In this document: one piece after another, positions 7,961 to 17,446 of the stretch
Layout of the letters: each line of letters opens with the position of its first letter
Numbering within the stretch: position 1 is the stretch's first letter
Source of the DNA: Deltaproteobacteria bacterium
GTDB lineage: Bacteria; Desulfobacterota; GWC2-55-46
Direction of reading: 5' to 3'
Length of the DNA: 64,000 nt
NCBI GenBank assembly: GCA_015075075.1
Contig: JABTVA010000012.1
Location: forward strand, 1 to 64,000
Program-made: the position numbers and the translations under genes
Notes under the pieces: model-generated
The model's database searches: none
What the model saw: only the letters and a program-made list of their open reading frames with translations
What the model was told of the DNA's origin: nothing

Positions 7961-10123
7961 TTAATGTTCGAGCCTCCCCTGCACGCCCGCGACCCTGCCG
8001 AGGCCCAGCAGGTTGAAGGTGAGGTATACGAGCTTCTCCTCGAGCCGTTCCGTGTAAGTGAGGGTTGCGCTCCAGCACTGCTGGAAGTACTCCAGACCGT
8101 AGGAGGTCTCAAGGGACCTCCGCTCGTCAAAGGAGAACCTCTTGAGGAAGGTGAAGTCTACCCCCTTGGGGAGCCGCGCCCGGAGCGAGCCCTCAAGGTA
8201 GTTGGCACCGTCCTTTACGAACCTGTGGGAGACGGCAAGGCTGTCGCCCCTCTTGTCGGATGCGGCCAGCGAGACCTCGTAGGCGGTGAAGTGGCTCTCG
8301 TATACGTCGAGCGTGCCTTTGGCCACTCCGGTCACGAGCGGCAGGGGCCTCACGATCAGCTCGCCAGTTACGTCGGAAAAGGGCCTCCTCTCGTCGCCGG
8401 GCCCGGCAAGCTCCCTTTCAGCCTCATGGAAGTTGTAGCTCTGCCTGAGGTCGAGGTAGAGGTATTCGAAATAGACCGCCCCGTCGCCCTCGCCGCTCCT
8501 TCCGGTGAGCGTGGAGTTGAGGGAATAGCTTATGCTGTTCGCGGCCGATCTCCTGTCGAGGTCGTCGAAGCTGGGAAGGTCGTCCTGGGAGATGTCGGGC
8601 GCGTAGACGTAAGCGACCCCAGGCCTCAAGGTATGCCTGAGGGCGGTAGCGCCGGGCTGCCCGGCCCTGAATACCCGGACGAAAGTCGTGGTCAGTTCGG
8701 CGGTAACGTCGTATGTGAACCTGTCGAAGCGGTCTTCCTCGGGGTGCCGCTCCACGAACCAGAGGGTCGCCGCAGGGCCTGCCGAGAGCAGGAAATCGAA
8801 ATAGCCGCCCGGCCTAACCGGCATTGAGAGCCTGGGCCGGATGTCGAGCCTTTGGCCCCGGAGGCCCTCTTCCCTCCAGAAGTTCACGTAAGAGGACTGG
8901 CTTGAGAAGTAGAAGGGCGTGCCGGCGATCCTCTCCGCCGTGCTCGTGAGCGTTATCTCCGGGAGCCTCTGGAGCGTTTCGTCGTCGTCCGCGTCAAGGA
9001 GGTTGTCGAAAAACCTCATCTGGCCAACGAGGCTCCAGTTTGCCCGGTTGAAGCTGGCGGAAAGGTTGCTTTCCAGAGCCTCAAGCGAGCGCTCCTCCTG
9101 GCCCCTTCCAAAGTCTATGAAGTACTCGTCGTCGCTTACGAGGTTCAGGTTTGCCCTGAGGTTAAGGCCGCTATCGAAAAGCTCCCTGTGCACGAGCCTG
9201 AGCCTCCACCTGTTGTCGGTCGCCTCCTCCGGCCTCGAAAGGTTGTCAACGTCCTGCCTGAATTCCCTGACCCTCTCTATGCTTTTTTCCTGGAACTGGT
9301 AGAAGAATATCTCGCCGGAGCTCTTCCTGGTGCGTATATACCTGTATTCGGCGCCTTTGCCGAGACCGCGCCTCGACTCGACGTCGAGGTAGAAGGTGGC
9401 GTCCTGGTTCCTGGCTATGGCCCAGAAATAAGAGGTGTCGAGGATAAAGCCCCTCAATTCCGAAAAGCCGGGCCTGGGCTGGAGAAACCCGGACTGCCTT
9501 TCGCGTTTTATCGGGATGGATATATAGGGCGAGTAGAGGACGGGGACGCCCTTTATGTAGAACCTCGCGTTCCAGCCTGTAAGGTACTGGCCCACGGTTA
9601 CGCGCGCCGATGTCGCCGCGAAGCTCCAGTCCGGGTCTTCCTCAGGAGGGCAGTCGCATGTTGTGTAGGTCACGCGCTCCGCCGCGTAGGATTCCGGGCC
9701 GGTCTTCCTGATGGAGTCCGCGGTAAGGTGGATGTTGCCCTCGCGGTAGAAGAGCCTGCCGTTCGCGAGCACGGCGGTCTTGTCCCTTATGTTGAACTGG
9801 AGGGTGTTGCCCGTGAGGGCGCTCCCGCCCTCGTCAACGGCCCTTATGTTGCCCGAGACGGTCCCGACCCCCGCCGCCATGTCGAGTATCGCGGTATCCG
9901 CCCTGACGGAGATGCCTTCCTGGGCTATCTCGACGTTCCCCGAGGCGTGGTACCTGTCAGCGGCCCTGTCGTAGGTTATGGAGTCCGCCGTTATCTCGAC
10001 CGGCATCTCGGGGCTGAAGAGCTCGCCGTGGGGTTTCTCCTCCGGGTGCGCGCCGCGCGGCGCGAAAAAAAGAAGGAGGAAAAGGGCTATGAGTACGGAT
10101 TTGCCAACGGGCGTCACAGTCAT
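7961..10123 (-). CDS. lptD: LPS-assembly protein LptD
   Basis: 720 residues with a signal peptide (1-27). The OstA/LptA-like beta-jellyroll domain spans about 40-190 (VEITADSITYDRAADRYHA, GNVEIAQEG, LTADSI). It is followed by the LptD beta-barrel from about 200 (YIKGVPVLYSPYISIPIKRE, then QSGFLQPRPG) to the C-terminus. A CDC pair near 154-156 and a QQCWS Cys near the C-terminus could form the disulfide seen in LptD proteins. It inserts lipopolysaccharide into the outer leaflet with the lipoprotein LptE. The length is close to the family norm. The gene stands alone: the 388-bp F1 element lies directly upstream and the receiver gene downstream. Confidence 0.95.
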   Translation of the reverse strand: MTVTPVGKSVLIALFLLLFFAPRGAHPEEKPHGELFSPEMPVEITADSITYDRAADRYHASGNVEIAQEGISVRADTAILDMAAGVGTVSGNIRAVDEGGSALTGNTLQFNIRDKTAVLANGRLFYREGNIHLTADSIRKTGPESYAAERVTYTTCDCPPEEDPDWSFAATSARVTVGQYLTGWNARFYIKGVPVLYSPYISIPIKRERQSGFLQPRPGFSELRGFILDTSYFWAIARNQDATFYLDVESRRGLGKGAEYRYIRTRKSSGEIFFYQFQEKSIERVREFRQDVDNLSRPEEATDNRWRLRLVHRELFDSGLNLRANLNLVSDDEYFIDFGRGQEERSLEALESNLSASFNRANWSLVGQMRFFDNLLDADDDETLQRLPEITLTSTAERIAGTPFYFSSQSSYVNFWREEGLRGQRLDIRPRLSMPVRPGGYFDFLLSAGPAATLWFVERHPEEDRFDRFTYDVTAELTTTFVRVFRAGQPGATALRHTLRPGVAYVYAPDISQDDLPSFDDLDRRSAANSISYSLNSTLTGRSGEGDGAVYFEYLYLDLRQSYNFHEAERELAGPGDERRPFSDVTGELIVRPLPLVTGVAKGTLDVYESHFTAYEVSLAASDKRGDSLAVSHRFVKDGANYLEGSLRARLPKGVDFTFLKRFSFDERRSLETSYGLEYFQQCWSATLTYTERLEEKLVYLTFNLLGLGRVAGVQGRLEH

Positions 10124-10207
10124 TTCGCCTTGGAGAGTGGAATTGCGGATTAGCGGAAAAAATTAGCACATGCAGGGGGTTTTTACAAGGCAAAGCTCTT
10201 ATCTGCG

Positions 10208-10595
10208 AAAAGGCCTTTTCCGCGCTTCCGCGCGGTTCGAGGGTAAGGCTCGCTTGCTTGTCCACCTCCCCCATCCCGTGCACGGGCCCCTAAAGTCGCT
10301 CCGCTCCTCCCGCCCCGGCCCGTTCACGCTCAGCCTCCCTTATGCTACGCTCGCCTTACCCTCCGGGGTATGTTCAAAACATAAGAAGCTTAATGTAATT
10401 TGTCTTTGTATTTCAAATATTCCCAAGGGCATAGGGCGTAGTGAGCATAGGGCTGGGGGGAGGGCGGGCGAGGCGAGGGAGCAGGAGCTCGGCCCCTTGA
10501 GGCCGAGCGACATAAGGGCCGAGACCGGAGGCTGGAGGCGGTTAGCGAGCGGAGCCCTATGACCGAAAGCGCGGCAGCGCGTTAAAAGGCATTTT
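10208..10595. repeat. Family F 388-bp structured element (F1)
   Basis: Outer ends are complementary: TTTTCCGCGCTTCCGCGCGG near 10215 and GCGCGGCAGCGCGTTAAAAG near 10569. Inside, arm I is closed by GAGGGTAAGGC (10239-10249) with GCCTTACCCTC (10353-10363). It encloses CGTGCACGGGCC (10277-10288) facing GGCCCGTTCACG (10317-10328). Arm II is closed by GGGCATAGGGC (10427-10437) with GCCCTATGACC (10554-10564). A second copy of the same length lies at 45999-46386. No plausible protein is encoded. It occupies the gap between lptD and folC. Confidence 0.85.
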
Positions 10596-10649
10596 GCTAA
10601 AGAGTATAGCGGATTGCGAAAATCGCTAAAATGATTGATCAGGGCGGAG

Positions 10650-11928
10650 TTATTTTCTCTTTAATCCGGCCCTTCTCAAATAACCCCTTGCCTCTCCCAC
10701 CGTGAAGAGCGAGCCTGTCACGCAGACCGCGCCCCGGGGACCGGCCAAGAGAAGGGCCTCTTTCAGGGCGTCCTTGACGCGCTCCCTTATTATAGCCTCT
10801 TTCCCGAACCGCTCGATTCTCCCGGAGAGCGCCCTGGGGCTCTCCGAGCGTTCGTTCATCGGGCTCGTGGCGATTACCATCCGGCACGAGGGTAGGATCT
10901 CTTTTAGTATCCCGTCTATGTCCTTGTCCGCCATTACGCCCAGCACAAGCACGGGTTTTTTCCCAAGGCCCTCAAGGGCAAGGGCGAGCGTCCTTGCTCC
11001 CGCGGGGTTGTGCGCGCCGTCGAGCACCACGAACGGCTTCCGTGACATTACCTCGAACCTGCCGGGCCATGCGGCTTTCTTGAGCCCTTCCCTTGCCGCC
11101 TTTACCTGGATATCGAAGCCCTTTCTCTTTAGGACCTCTACGGCAGCGAGCGCGCAAGCCGCGTTCCTTACCTGATGGGGGCCCAGAAGCCCGAGCTTCA
11201 GGTTTTCAAGGCGCATGTCGATTCCATCGTAAGCGAAGGAGCGCGGCTCGCCTGTGGCGCTGAAATCCTTACCGATTACATGGAGAGGCGAGGACAGCTT
11301 TTTCGCGGTCCTGCTTATTACGGAGAGGGGGCCCTTTCCGTCCTCTCCGGTTACCACGGGCCTTCCGGGTTTGATTATCCCCGCCTTTTCAAAGGCTATC
11401 TCTTCGAGGCTTTTGCCGAGGAAGCGCGTATGGTCCACGCCTATGTTAGTTATGACGGACACTTCCGGAGTTACGACGTTCGTAGCGTCGAACCGTCCTC
11501 CCCTGCCGGTCTCGATTACCGCAATGTCGGCCATCTTTTCCCTGAAATGGAGGAACGCCATCGCGGCCGGAACTCGAAGAAGGTGAGGGGGGGAGCTGCC
11601 GGTCATCTTCGCTGCCGCCGATCTGACGGCCTTGATCGCGCGATGAGCTCCGGTCCGGCATCATCTTCCCGGAGACGCGTATTCTCTCATTGAACCTTTC
11701 GAGGTGGGGCGAGGTGAGGCTCGTCCGAGGCCGGCTTGAAGGGATGGAAGCTATGATGGCTGAGGTGGAGCCCTTGCCGTTGGTCCCGGCTACGTGGATA
11801 ACCGGGAAGCTTTTCTGGGGGTCTTCGAGGAGCGAGACTATCTCTCTTATCCTCTTAAGCCCCGGCCTTATGCCGTGCTTTTCGAGGCCGTAGAGGAAAG
11901 ATAGAGCCGGGTCCGGATGCCGCATCAA
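10650..11928 (-). CDS. folC: Folylpolyglutamate/dihydrofolate synthase FolC, frame broken near 11580-11770
   Basis: The ATG at 11926-11928 overlaps the accD stop (ATGA). The first piece has the Mur-ligase P-loop [19 protein letters not shown] and [16 protein letters not shown]. After small indels the main piece resumes with [19 protein letters not shown], then [26 protein letters not shown], the substrate loop [16 protein letters not shown] and [17 protein letters not shown] near the end. Combined length is about 425 residues, normal for FolC. The enzyme adds glutamate to dihydropteroate and folates in the cytoplasm. folP is at 51.9 kb. It is the last gene of the trp-accD-folC run. The disruptions look like sequencing indels. 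Confidence 0.9.
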
Positions 11929-12779
11929 GGGACTGCGGAGCCCCTGAGCATGGAAAGGAGCTTCGAGATCGTCTCTTTCATGAGCTTCCTTTCGACGATC
12001 ATGTCTATAATGCCGTGCTCCAGGAGGTATTCCGACCTCTGGAAGCCCTCGGGGAGCTTCTGCCTTATGGTCTCGGCTATGACCCTGGGGCCGGCGAAGC
12101 CGATGAGCGCCCTGGGCTCGGCGATTATCACGTCGCCGAGCATGGCGAAGCTCGCGGAGACGCCGCCCATCGTGGGGTCGGTGAGGACGGATATATATGG
12201 AAGCCCGGCCTCGCGTAGCTTCGCGAGCGCCGCCGACGTCTTGGCCATCTGCATGAGCGAAAGTATAGACTCCTGCATCCTGGCCCCTCCGGACGACGAG
12301 AATATGATCACGCCGGAGCGGCTTTCGACCGCCCTCTCGACCGCGCGGGCGATCTTCTCGCCCACTACCGACCCCATCGACCCGCCCATGTACGAGAACT
12401 CGAAGACAGCGGCGGTTGCCCGCTCGCCGCCTATGATGCCCTCGCCGGAGACCATCGCGTCCTTGAGCCCGGTCTCCCTCTGCGCCACCTTGAGCCTGTC
12501 CTTGTACTTTTTTACGTCCCTGAACTCCAGCGCGTCAACCGGCTCCATCGACTGGTCGAACTCGCGGAATGTCCCCTCGTCGAAGGTTATCTCTATCCTG
12601 GCCCGGGCGGATATGCGGAAATGGTAGTTGCATTTGGGGCAGACGTCGAGGTTACGCTCGACCTCTTTCTTGTAGATTATCTCGCCGCAGTGGTCGCACT
12701 TCACCCAAAGCCCGAAAGGGACCTTGACGCTTTTGCTCTCTTCCCCGTTCGTGAAGAGGTCTTTTTTGAACCAGATCAT
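11925..12779 (-). CDS. accD: Acetyl-CoA carboxylase carboxyltransferase subunit beta
   Basis: 284 residues, full length. The N-terminal zinc ribbon has two CxxC pairs (KCDHCG and CPKCNYH). The crotonase-like carboxyltransferase domain contains [73 protein letters not shown] and the last [13 protein letters not shown]. With AccA it transfers the carboxyl group from biotin-BCCP to acetyl-CoA, the first step of fatty acid synthesis. It sits between trpA and folC as in Geobacter-type genomes. Repeat A2 lies 16 bases upstream of its ATG. No accA is in the window. Confidence 0.96.
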   Translation of the reverse strand: MIWFKKDLFTNGEESKSVKVPFGLWVKCDHCGEIIYKKEVERNLDVCPKCNYHFRISARARIEITFDEGTFREFDQSMEPVDALEFRDVKKYKDRLKVAQRETGLKDAMVSGEGIIGGERATAAVFEFSYMGGSMGSVVGEKIARAVERAVESRSGVIIFSSSGGARMQESILSLMQMAKTSAALAKLREAGLPYISVLTDPTMGGVSASFAMLGDVIIAEPRALIGFAGPRVIAETIRQKLPEGFQRSEYLLEHGIIDMIVERKLMKETISKLLSMLRGSAVP

Positions 12780-12795
12780 ATTTCCTCCGGTCTTG

Positions 12796-12865
12796 AAGGC
12801 ACCCTCTAAAAATTGATCTTTTCCCCGGACCGCGGGAAAAATCTCTAATTTTTAGAGGGTGCCTT
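12796..12865. repeat. Family A repeat, internally deleted copy (A2)
   Basis: 70 bp with near-perfect ends AAGGCACCCTCTAAAAATT and AATTTTTAGAGGGTGCCTT. TTTTCCCCGGAC and CGCGGGAAAAATC are present, but the roughly 60-base core found in the other copies is absent. The end changes are compensated: CACCC on one side faces GGGTG on the other. It lies between trpA and accD inside the operon and would form a strong hairpin in the mRNA. Confidence 0.85.
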
Positions 12866-12875
12866 AATGGCCTTA

Positions 12876-13691
12876 TTATGGCCTGCTTATGCCCCGCTTA
12901 AGTCCCGAGACGAAGGTCCCCAGCTCGCCCATGCGCTTTTTCGGGCCCTTCATGCCCGCGATTATGTTTACTATCGCGCTACCGACTACCGCCGCGTCCG
13001 CGCTTTTGCAGACCTCGCGCGCCTGCTTCGGGGTCGAGATGCCGAAACCAACTCCTATCGGAAGGTTCGTGAACTTCCTTAAGCGCCTCACATAAGCGGG
13101 GATGTCCGTAGAGAGGCTCTTCCGGGCGCCGGTAACCCCTGTGACGCTTACGAAGTAGATGAACCCCGACGCCTTCGAGGCCACAAGGCGCATCCTATTT
13201 TCGTCGCTCGTCGGAGTAAGGAGGAATATGAGGTCAACGGAATTCCTGTCGAGCTCCGCTTTGAGCTCGTCTGACTCTTCCGCGGGGAGGTCCACTATGA
13301 GGACCCCGTCGGCCCCGGCCGCGCGTATTTCCTTCGCGAACCTCTTAAGACCGTAGTTGAAGACCGGGTTATAGTAGCCAAAGAGGGACGATCGGTATCT
13401 CGCTTCCTTCCTTATCTCGCGGACGAGCTCCAGCTCCTCATCTATGTGCCCGTTGCTGCGGAGCGCGCGCTCCGACGAGGCCTGTATCGTCGGGCCGTCG
13501 GCCATGGGGTCGGAGAAAGGGATGCCGAGCTCTATGAGGTCGGCCCCGGATTTTTCCAGCTCGCGGATTATCCGCCCGGAGGTCGGGATGTCCGGGTCGC
13601 CGGCTGTGACGAATGTGATTAGCGCCTTCCTCCCGTCGGCCCTGAGCCTCTCGAATAGTGATTCTATCCTGTTTTTTCCCTTTGCGGCCAT
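12876..13691 (-). CDS. trpA: Tryptophan synthase alpha subunit
   Basis: 271 residues, a TIM barrel. Catalytic Glu and Asp are seen in ADLIELGIPFSDPMADGPTI. The phosphate-binding loops VTGVTGAR and GVGFGISTPKQ and the FGYYNPVFNYG strand are in place. It cleaves indole-3-glycerol phosphate to indole, which is channelled to TrpB. The segment EARYRSSLFGYYNP is slightly shorter than usual and could hide a compensated pair of indels. It follows trpB by 108 bases containing repeat E2, and repeat A2 follows it. Confidence 0.96.
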   Translation of the reverse strand: MAAKGKNRIESLFERLRADGRKALITFVTAGDPDIPTSGRIIRELEKSGADLIELGIPFSDPMADGPTIQASSERALRSNGHIDEELELVREIRKEARYRSSLFGYYNPVFNYGLKRFAKEIRAAGADGVLIVDLPAEESDELKAELDRNSVDLIFLLTPTSDENRMRLVASKASGFIYFVSVTGVTGARKSLSTDIPAYVRRLRKFTNLPIGVGFGISTPKQAREVCKSADAAVVGSAIVNIIAGMKGPKKRMGELGTFVSGLKRGISRP

Positions 13692-13704
13692 CTCGACCCC
13701 TTTT

Positions 13705-13795
13705 GGTGTAAGTCCCCCACTTTTTTAAAGGGGGGAGGGGAGATTATCTTGACTCAATTAATCCCCTTTTGTCCCACTTTAGAAAAGGGGTAAGT
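13705..13795. repeat. Family E repeat (E2) between trpB and trpA
   Basis: CCCCCACTTTTTTAAAGGGG at the left and TCCCACTTTAGAAAAGGGG at the right, with a short spacer including GGGGAGATTA. The same pattern is seen at 339-432 and 44288-44510. It is the only sizeable gap inside the trp genes proper, and the hairpin could affect trpA expression. Confidence 0.55.
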
Positions 13796-13799
13796 TCAG

Positions 13800-15044
13800 T
13801 TATATCTCGAAATCGAACGCCTTTGAGACGGTATTCAGGTCCTTATCGCCCCTACCCGAGAGGCAGACTATTATCTTCGAGCCTTTCCTCATCTCCCTTG
13901 CCGCCTTCACGGCATACGCGACCGCGTGGGAGCTTTCGAGCGCGGGTATTATGCCCTCGGATAGCGTAAGCGCCTTGAAGCCTTCTAACGCCTCTTTGTC
14001 GGTGATTGTAGTATACCCGACCCTGCCCGTATCGTTAAGGTACGCGTGCTCAGGGCCCACGCCTGGGTAATCGAGCCCTGCCGATATGGAGTGGGTGTCT
14101 ATTATCTGGCCGTAATTGTCCTGCAGGAGATAGGTCTTGTTCCCGTGGAGCACGCCGACCCTTCCGCCGTTTATCGATGCCGCGTGCCTGCCGGTCTTGA
14201 GCCCCTCGCCCCCGGCCTCGACCCCCGTCATCCCGACCTTCTTGTCTTCGAGGAAGGCATGGAAGAGGCCGATTGCGTTGCTTCCGCCGCCCACGCAGGC
14301 AACAAGGAGGTCGGGAAGCCCCCCGGTCATCGCCTGTATCTGCTTTCTCGCCTCAACGCCTATTATCGACTGGAAGTCCCTTACGAGCATCGGATAGGGG
14401 TGCGGCCCTGCGACCGTCCCTATTATGTAGAAGGTGTTGTAGACGTTAGTTACCCAGTCGCGGAGGGCCTCGTTCATGGCGTCTTTAAGAGTCCTGCTGC
14501 CGGAGGTAACGGGATTCACCTTCGCGCCCAGGAGCTTCATCCTGAAGACGTTGGGGAGCTGCCTTTTTATGTCGTCCTCCCCCATGTATATCTCGCATTC
14601 GAGGCCGAACATCGCGGCGACCGTTGCCGTCGCGACCCCGTGCTGGCCCGCGCCAGTCTCCGCAATGACGCGCTTTTTACCCATCCTTTTCGCCAGGAGT
14701 ATCTGGCCGATGGTGTTGTTTATCTTGTGCGCGCCTGTGTGGCAGAGGTCCTCCCTTTTAAGGAATATGTCCGCTCCGCCTGCCTTCTTCGTGAGCCTCT
14801 CGGCGTAGTATAGCGGGGTCGGCCTTCCGACGTACTCGCCGAGGTAGTAGGCGAATTCCTTTTTGAAGCCCGGGTCCTTCTTCCACTTGAGGTAGGCCTC
14901 TTCGAGTTCCATGACCGCGGGCATCAGGGTTTCGGAGATGTACCTTCCGCCGTAGATGCCGAAGTGGCCGAGCCTGTCCGGTACCCTGCCGGGTCGTGAA
15001 GCATTTCGCGCCGAAGCCCTGCTGTCCTTGCCGGTTTTCCTCAT
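13800..15044 (-). CDS. trpB: Tryptophan synthase beta subunit
   Basis: 414 residues. The PLP lysine lies in [14 protein letters not shown], and the substrate loop is [13 protein letters not shown]. The phosphate-binding loop [10 protein letters not shown] and the monovalent-cation region [11 protein letters not shown] match TrpB1-type enzymes. The first 25 or so residues are a basic, Ser/Arg-rich extension before the conserved [16 protein letters not shown]. It condenses indole with serine. Its ATG overlaps the trpF stop by four bases, so translation is coupled. Confidence 0.97.
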   Translation of the reverse strand: MRKTGKDSRASARNASRPGRVPDRLGHFGIYGGRYISETLMPAVMELEEAYLKWKKDPGFKKEFAYYLGEYVGRPTPLYYAERLTKKAGGADIFLKREDLCHTGAHKINNTIGQILLAKRMGKKRVIAETGAGQHGVATATVAAMFGLECEIYMGEDDIKRQLPNVFRMKLLGAKVNPVTSGSRTLKDAMNEALRDWVTNVYNTFYIIGTVAGPHPYPMLVRDFQSIIGVEARKQIQAMTGGLPDLLVACVGGGSNAIGLFHAFLEDKKVGMTGVEAGGEGLKTGRHAASINGGRVGVLHGNKTYLLQDNYGQIIDTHSISAGLDYPGVGPEHAYLNDTGRVGYTTITDKEALEGFKALTLSEGIIPALESSHAVAYAVKAAREMRKGSKIIVCLSGRGDKDLNTVSKAFDFEI

Positions 15045-15664
15045 CCTCTTACCCGCTCCATGAATTCCTTAAGCTTTGTGTGGTCCTTCCTGCCAGGCCT
15101 GTCCTTCATCTCCACGCCGGAGCAGGCGTCCACCGCGTACGGACGGACCTTCTCCACGGCCTCTTTCACGTTTTCAGGGTTCAGGCCGCCGGAGAGTATG
15201 ATGCGCCCGAGCGCCTTCGCCTCCACGGCTATGTCCCAGTCGAAGGTCTCGCCCGTGCCGCCGTGTACCCCCTCCTTGAAGGTGTCGAGGAGGTAGGCCG
15301 AGACGCTATAGGGCCTGAGCCTGTTTATGTCGGCCCTGTCCCTGACCCTTATTGCCTTTATGACCTTGATGCCGAGCCGCTCGCAGTACTCCGGCGTCTC
15401 GTTCCCGTGGAGCTGCGCCGTGCATATGCCGGTCTCGGCGGCGGTCGCGGTGGCCCTTGAAAGCTCCTCGTCCACGAAGACGCCCACCGGGGTCACGAAC
15501 GGCGGGAGCTCCCTTATTATGAGCCCCGCCGTCCTCGGGCTTATGTGCCGGGGGCTCTTCTTGTAGAAGATGAAGCCGAGCGAGTCGGCCCCGAGCTCCG
15601 CGGCCTTGAGCGCGTCCTCAAGGTTTGTGATTCCACATATCTTTACCCGTATACTCTTTGACAC
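15041..15664 (-). CDS. trpF: Phosphoribosylanthranilate isomerase
   Basis: 207 residues from a GTG. The TIM-barrel signatures are present: VKICGITN with the catalytic Cys, [30 protein letters not shown], the catalytic Asp in LLDTFKEG, and [11 protein letters not shown]. It performs the Amadori rearrangement of PRA to CdRP. Its GTG lies inside the last 47 bases of trpC in another frame, a long overlap. The trpC tail encoded there is not conserved, so an indel near the trpC end cannot be excluded. Confidence 0.95.
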   Translation of the reverse strand: MSKSIRVKICGITNLEDALKAAELGADSLGFIFYKKSPRHISPRTAGLIIRELPPFVTPVGVFVDEELSRATATAAETGICTAQLHGNETPEYCERLGIKVIKAIRVRDRADINRLRPYSVSAYLLDTFKEGVHGGTGETFDWDIAVEAKALGRIILSGGLNPENVKEAVEKVRPYAVDACSGVEMKDRPGRKDHTKLKEFMERVRG

Positions 15665-16442
15665 CTCTAAGTTCCCTCAGCTTCTTTCTGAAGTTCTCCT
15701 CCCTCATGAGCGCCTCTCCTATGAGGAAGGCCTCGACCCCGCATTCCCTCAGCCTCAGTATGTCCTCGTGCGTGTTTATTCCGCTCTCGCTTACGAGGAC
15801 CCTGTCCTTCGGAACGTAAGGGGCGAGCCTTGCGGTCGTCTCAAGGTCGGTCTTGAATGTCTTCAGGTCCCTGTTGTTTACGCCTATTATCCTGGCGCCG
15901 ACGTCCAAAGCCGTCTCAAGCTCTTTCTCGTCGTGCACCTCGACAAGGGCGGACATGCCGAGCGAATAGGTGAGTTCGAGGAGCTTTTTAAGCCCGTCCT
16001 TCGGGAGCGCCGCGACGATGAGGAGGAGCGCGTCGGCCCCGGATACCCTCGACTCATAGACCTGGTATTCGTCTATTATGAAGTCCTTACGGAGGAGCGG
16101 CAGCCTTATGTTGCCTCTCAGGGCCGTGAGGTACTCGAGCTTGCCCATGAAGAACTTCTCGTCGGTAATGACCGAGATGGCCGCTGCGCCTCCCTCGATG
16201 TAGCCGCGGGCTATCTCGGCAGGCACGAAGTATTCCCGTATCATCCCCTTGGAGGGCGAGCCCCTCTTTATCTCGGCTATTATCCGTATGCGGTCAGCGC
16301 CGCCCCTGTAGGCGACGGCCCTCTCGAAGTCCTTGGGCTTCGGCACCTTGGGGAGCTTCTCCATTATGCCGTCAATGGGGAACTCGGCCCTGGCCTTCTC
16401 CAGCTCCAGTCTTTTATTTTGAAGTATGTCGTCGAGTATCAT
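15618..16442 (-). CDS. trpC: Indole-3-glycerol phosphate synthase
   Basis: 274 residues. Catalytic and binding blocks are AEIKRGSPSKGMI (Lys), VITDEKFFMG, LRKDFIIDEYQVYE, SALVEVHDEKEL, IGVNNRDLKTF and VSESGINTHED. It closes the indole ring from CdRP. The start ATG overlaps the trpD stop (ATGA). The C-terminal stretch after about residue 258 overlaps trpF and adds some 15 residues beyond the usual end. Confidence 0.96.
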   Translation of the reverse strand: MILDDILQNKRLELEKARAEFPIDGIMEKLPKVPKPKDFERAVAYRGGADRIRIIAEIKRGSPSKGMIREYFVPAEIARGYIEGGAAAISVITDEKFFMGKLEYLTALRGNIRLPLLRKDFIIDEYQVYESRVSGADALLLIVAALPKDGLKKLLELTYSLGMSALVEVHDEKELETALDVGARIIGVNNRDLKTFKTDLETTARLAPYVPKDRVLVSESGINTHEDILRLRECGVEAFLIGEALMREENFRKKLRELRGVKEYTGKDMWNHKP

Positions 16443-17446
16443 CTGTTGGATATTTCCTTTAGCCTTTCGAGCTTCTCGATGGCCTTGCCCGAATCTATGG
16501 CGCCCCTTGCGGCGGCAACGCCCTCTTTAAAGCCCGGTACCGAGCCTGCCGCGGTTATCGCGGCGGCCGCGTTCAGTATTACGATGTCCCTGGCCGGGCC
16601 TTTTCCTCCCCGGAGGACGTTGAGTATTATGTCGGCGTTCTCGTCCGGCCCGCCGCCCAGCAAGTCCCCGGGCGCGCACCTCTCGAAGCCCAGGTCCTCG
16701 GGCTTGAGGTGATAGGTACGGATGGAGCCGTCCTTAAGCTCCGTTATCTTCGTCTCAGCGGCAAGCGTTATCTCGTCCAGGCCGTCCTCGCCACGGACGA
16801 TGAAGGCGCGGATTGAGCCCAGCCTGAAGAGCACCTTTGCGAGCGTGTCCGTAAGCGCCGGGTCGTAGACCCCGATTACCTGCCTTTTGGAGCCAGCCGG
16901 GTTGGTGAGGGGGCCGAGTATGTTGAATACGCTCCTTATGCCTATCTCCCTCCTTACCGGGGCCGCGTACTTCATGGCGCCGTGGAGCATGGGCGCGAAT
17001 AGGAAGCCTATCCCGGCCTCCCGTATGCACTCCTCGACCCTCGCGCACTCGGCCTCTATGTTTACGCCGAGGGCGCGTAAGGCGTCTGCGCTGCCGCACC
17101 TGGACGATACGGAGCGGTTCCCGTGCTTGGCTATGGTCACGCCCGCCGCGGACGCTACAAGAGCGGCCGCCGTAGATATATTGAAGGTCATGGAGTCGTC
17201 CCCGCCCGTGCCGCAGGTATCGACCGCGTCCTCGGGCGCGTCAATCCTCGTAGCCTTCTCGCGCATGACCCTGGCAGCGCCGGTTATCTCCTCGACGGTT
17301 TCGCCCTTCATCCGGAGCGCCGTAAGAAATGCCCCTATCTGGGCGGGGCTCGCCCCTCCGGTCATGACCTCGTCCATGACCCCGGTCATCTCGGACTCGC
17401 TCAGGTCCGTTCCCTTTATGACCTTTCCGAGGGCTTCTTTGATCAT
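16439..17446 (-). CDS. trpD: Anthranilate phosphoribosyltransferase
   Basis: 335 residues. The PRPP-binding glycine motif is DTCGTGGDDSMTFNIST and the anthranilate-site block is KHGNRSVSSRCGSAD. The FNILGPLTNPAG signature and the metal-binding DGLDE motif are also seen. It joins anthranilate to PRPP. It begins directly after trpG with no spacer, and its stop overlaps the trpC start. Confidence 0.97.
   Translation of the reverse strand: MIKEALGKVIKGTDLSESEMTGVMDEVMTGGASPAQIGAFLTALRMKGETVEEITGAARVMREKATRIDAPEDAVDTCGTGGDDSMTFNISTAAALVASAAGVTIAKHGNRSVSSRCGSADALRALGVNIEAECARVEECIREAGIGFLFAPMLHGAMKYAAPVRREIGIRSVFNILGPLTNPAGSKRQVIGVYDPALTDTLAKVLFRLGSIRAFIVRGEDGLDEITLAAETKITELKDGSIRTYHLKPEDLGFERCAPGDLLGGGPDENADIILNVLRGGKGPARDIVILNAAAAITAAGSVPGFKEGVAAARGAIDSGKAIEKLERLKEISNR

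Noticed and set aside
9188..10153. Plus-strand frame of 321 codons opposite lptD
   Set aside because: Shadow of the lptD coding sequence; low complexity with no conserved motif.
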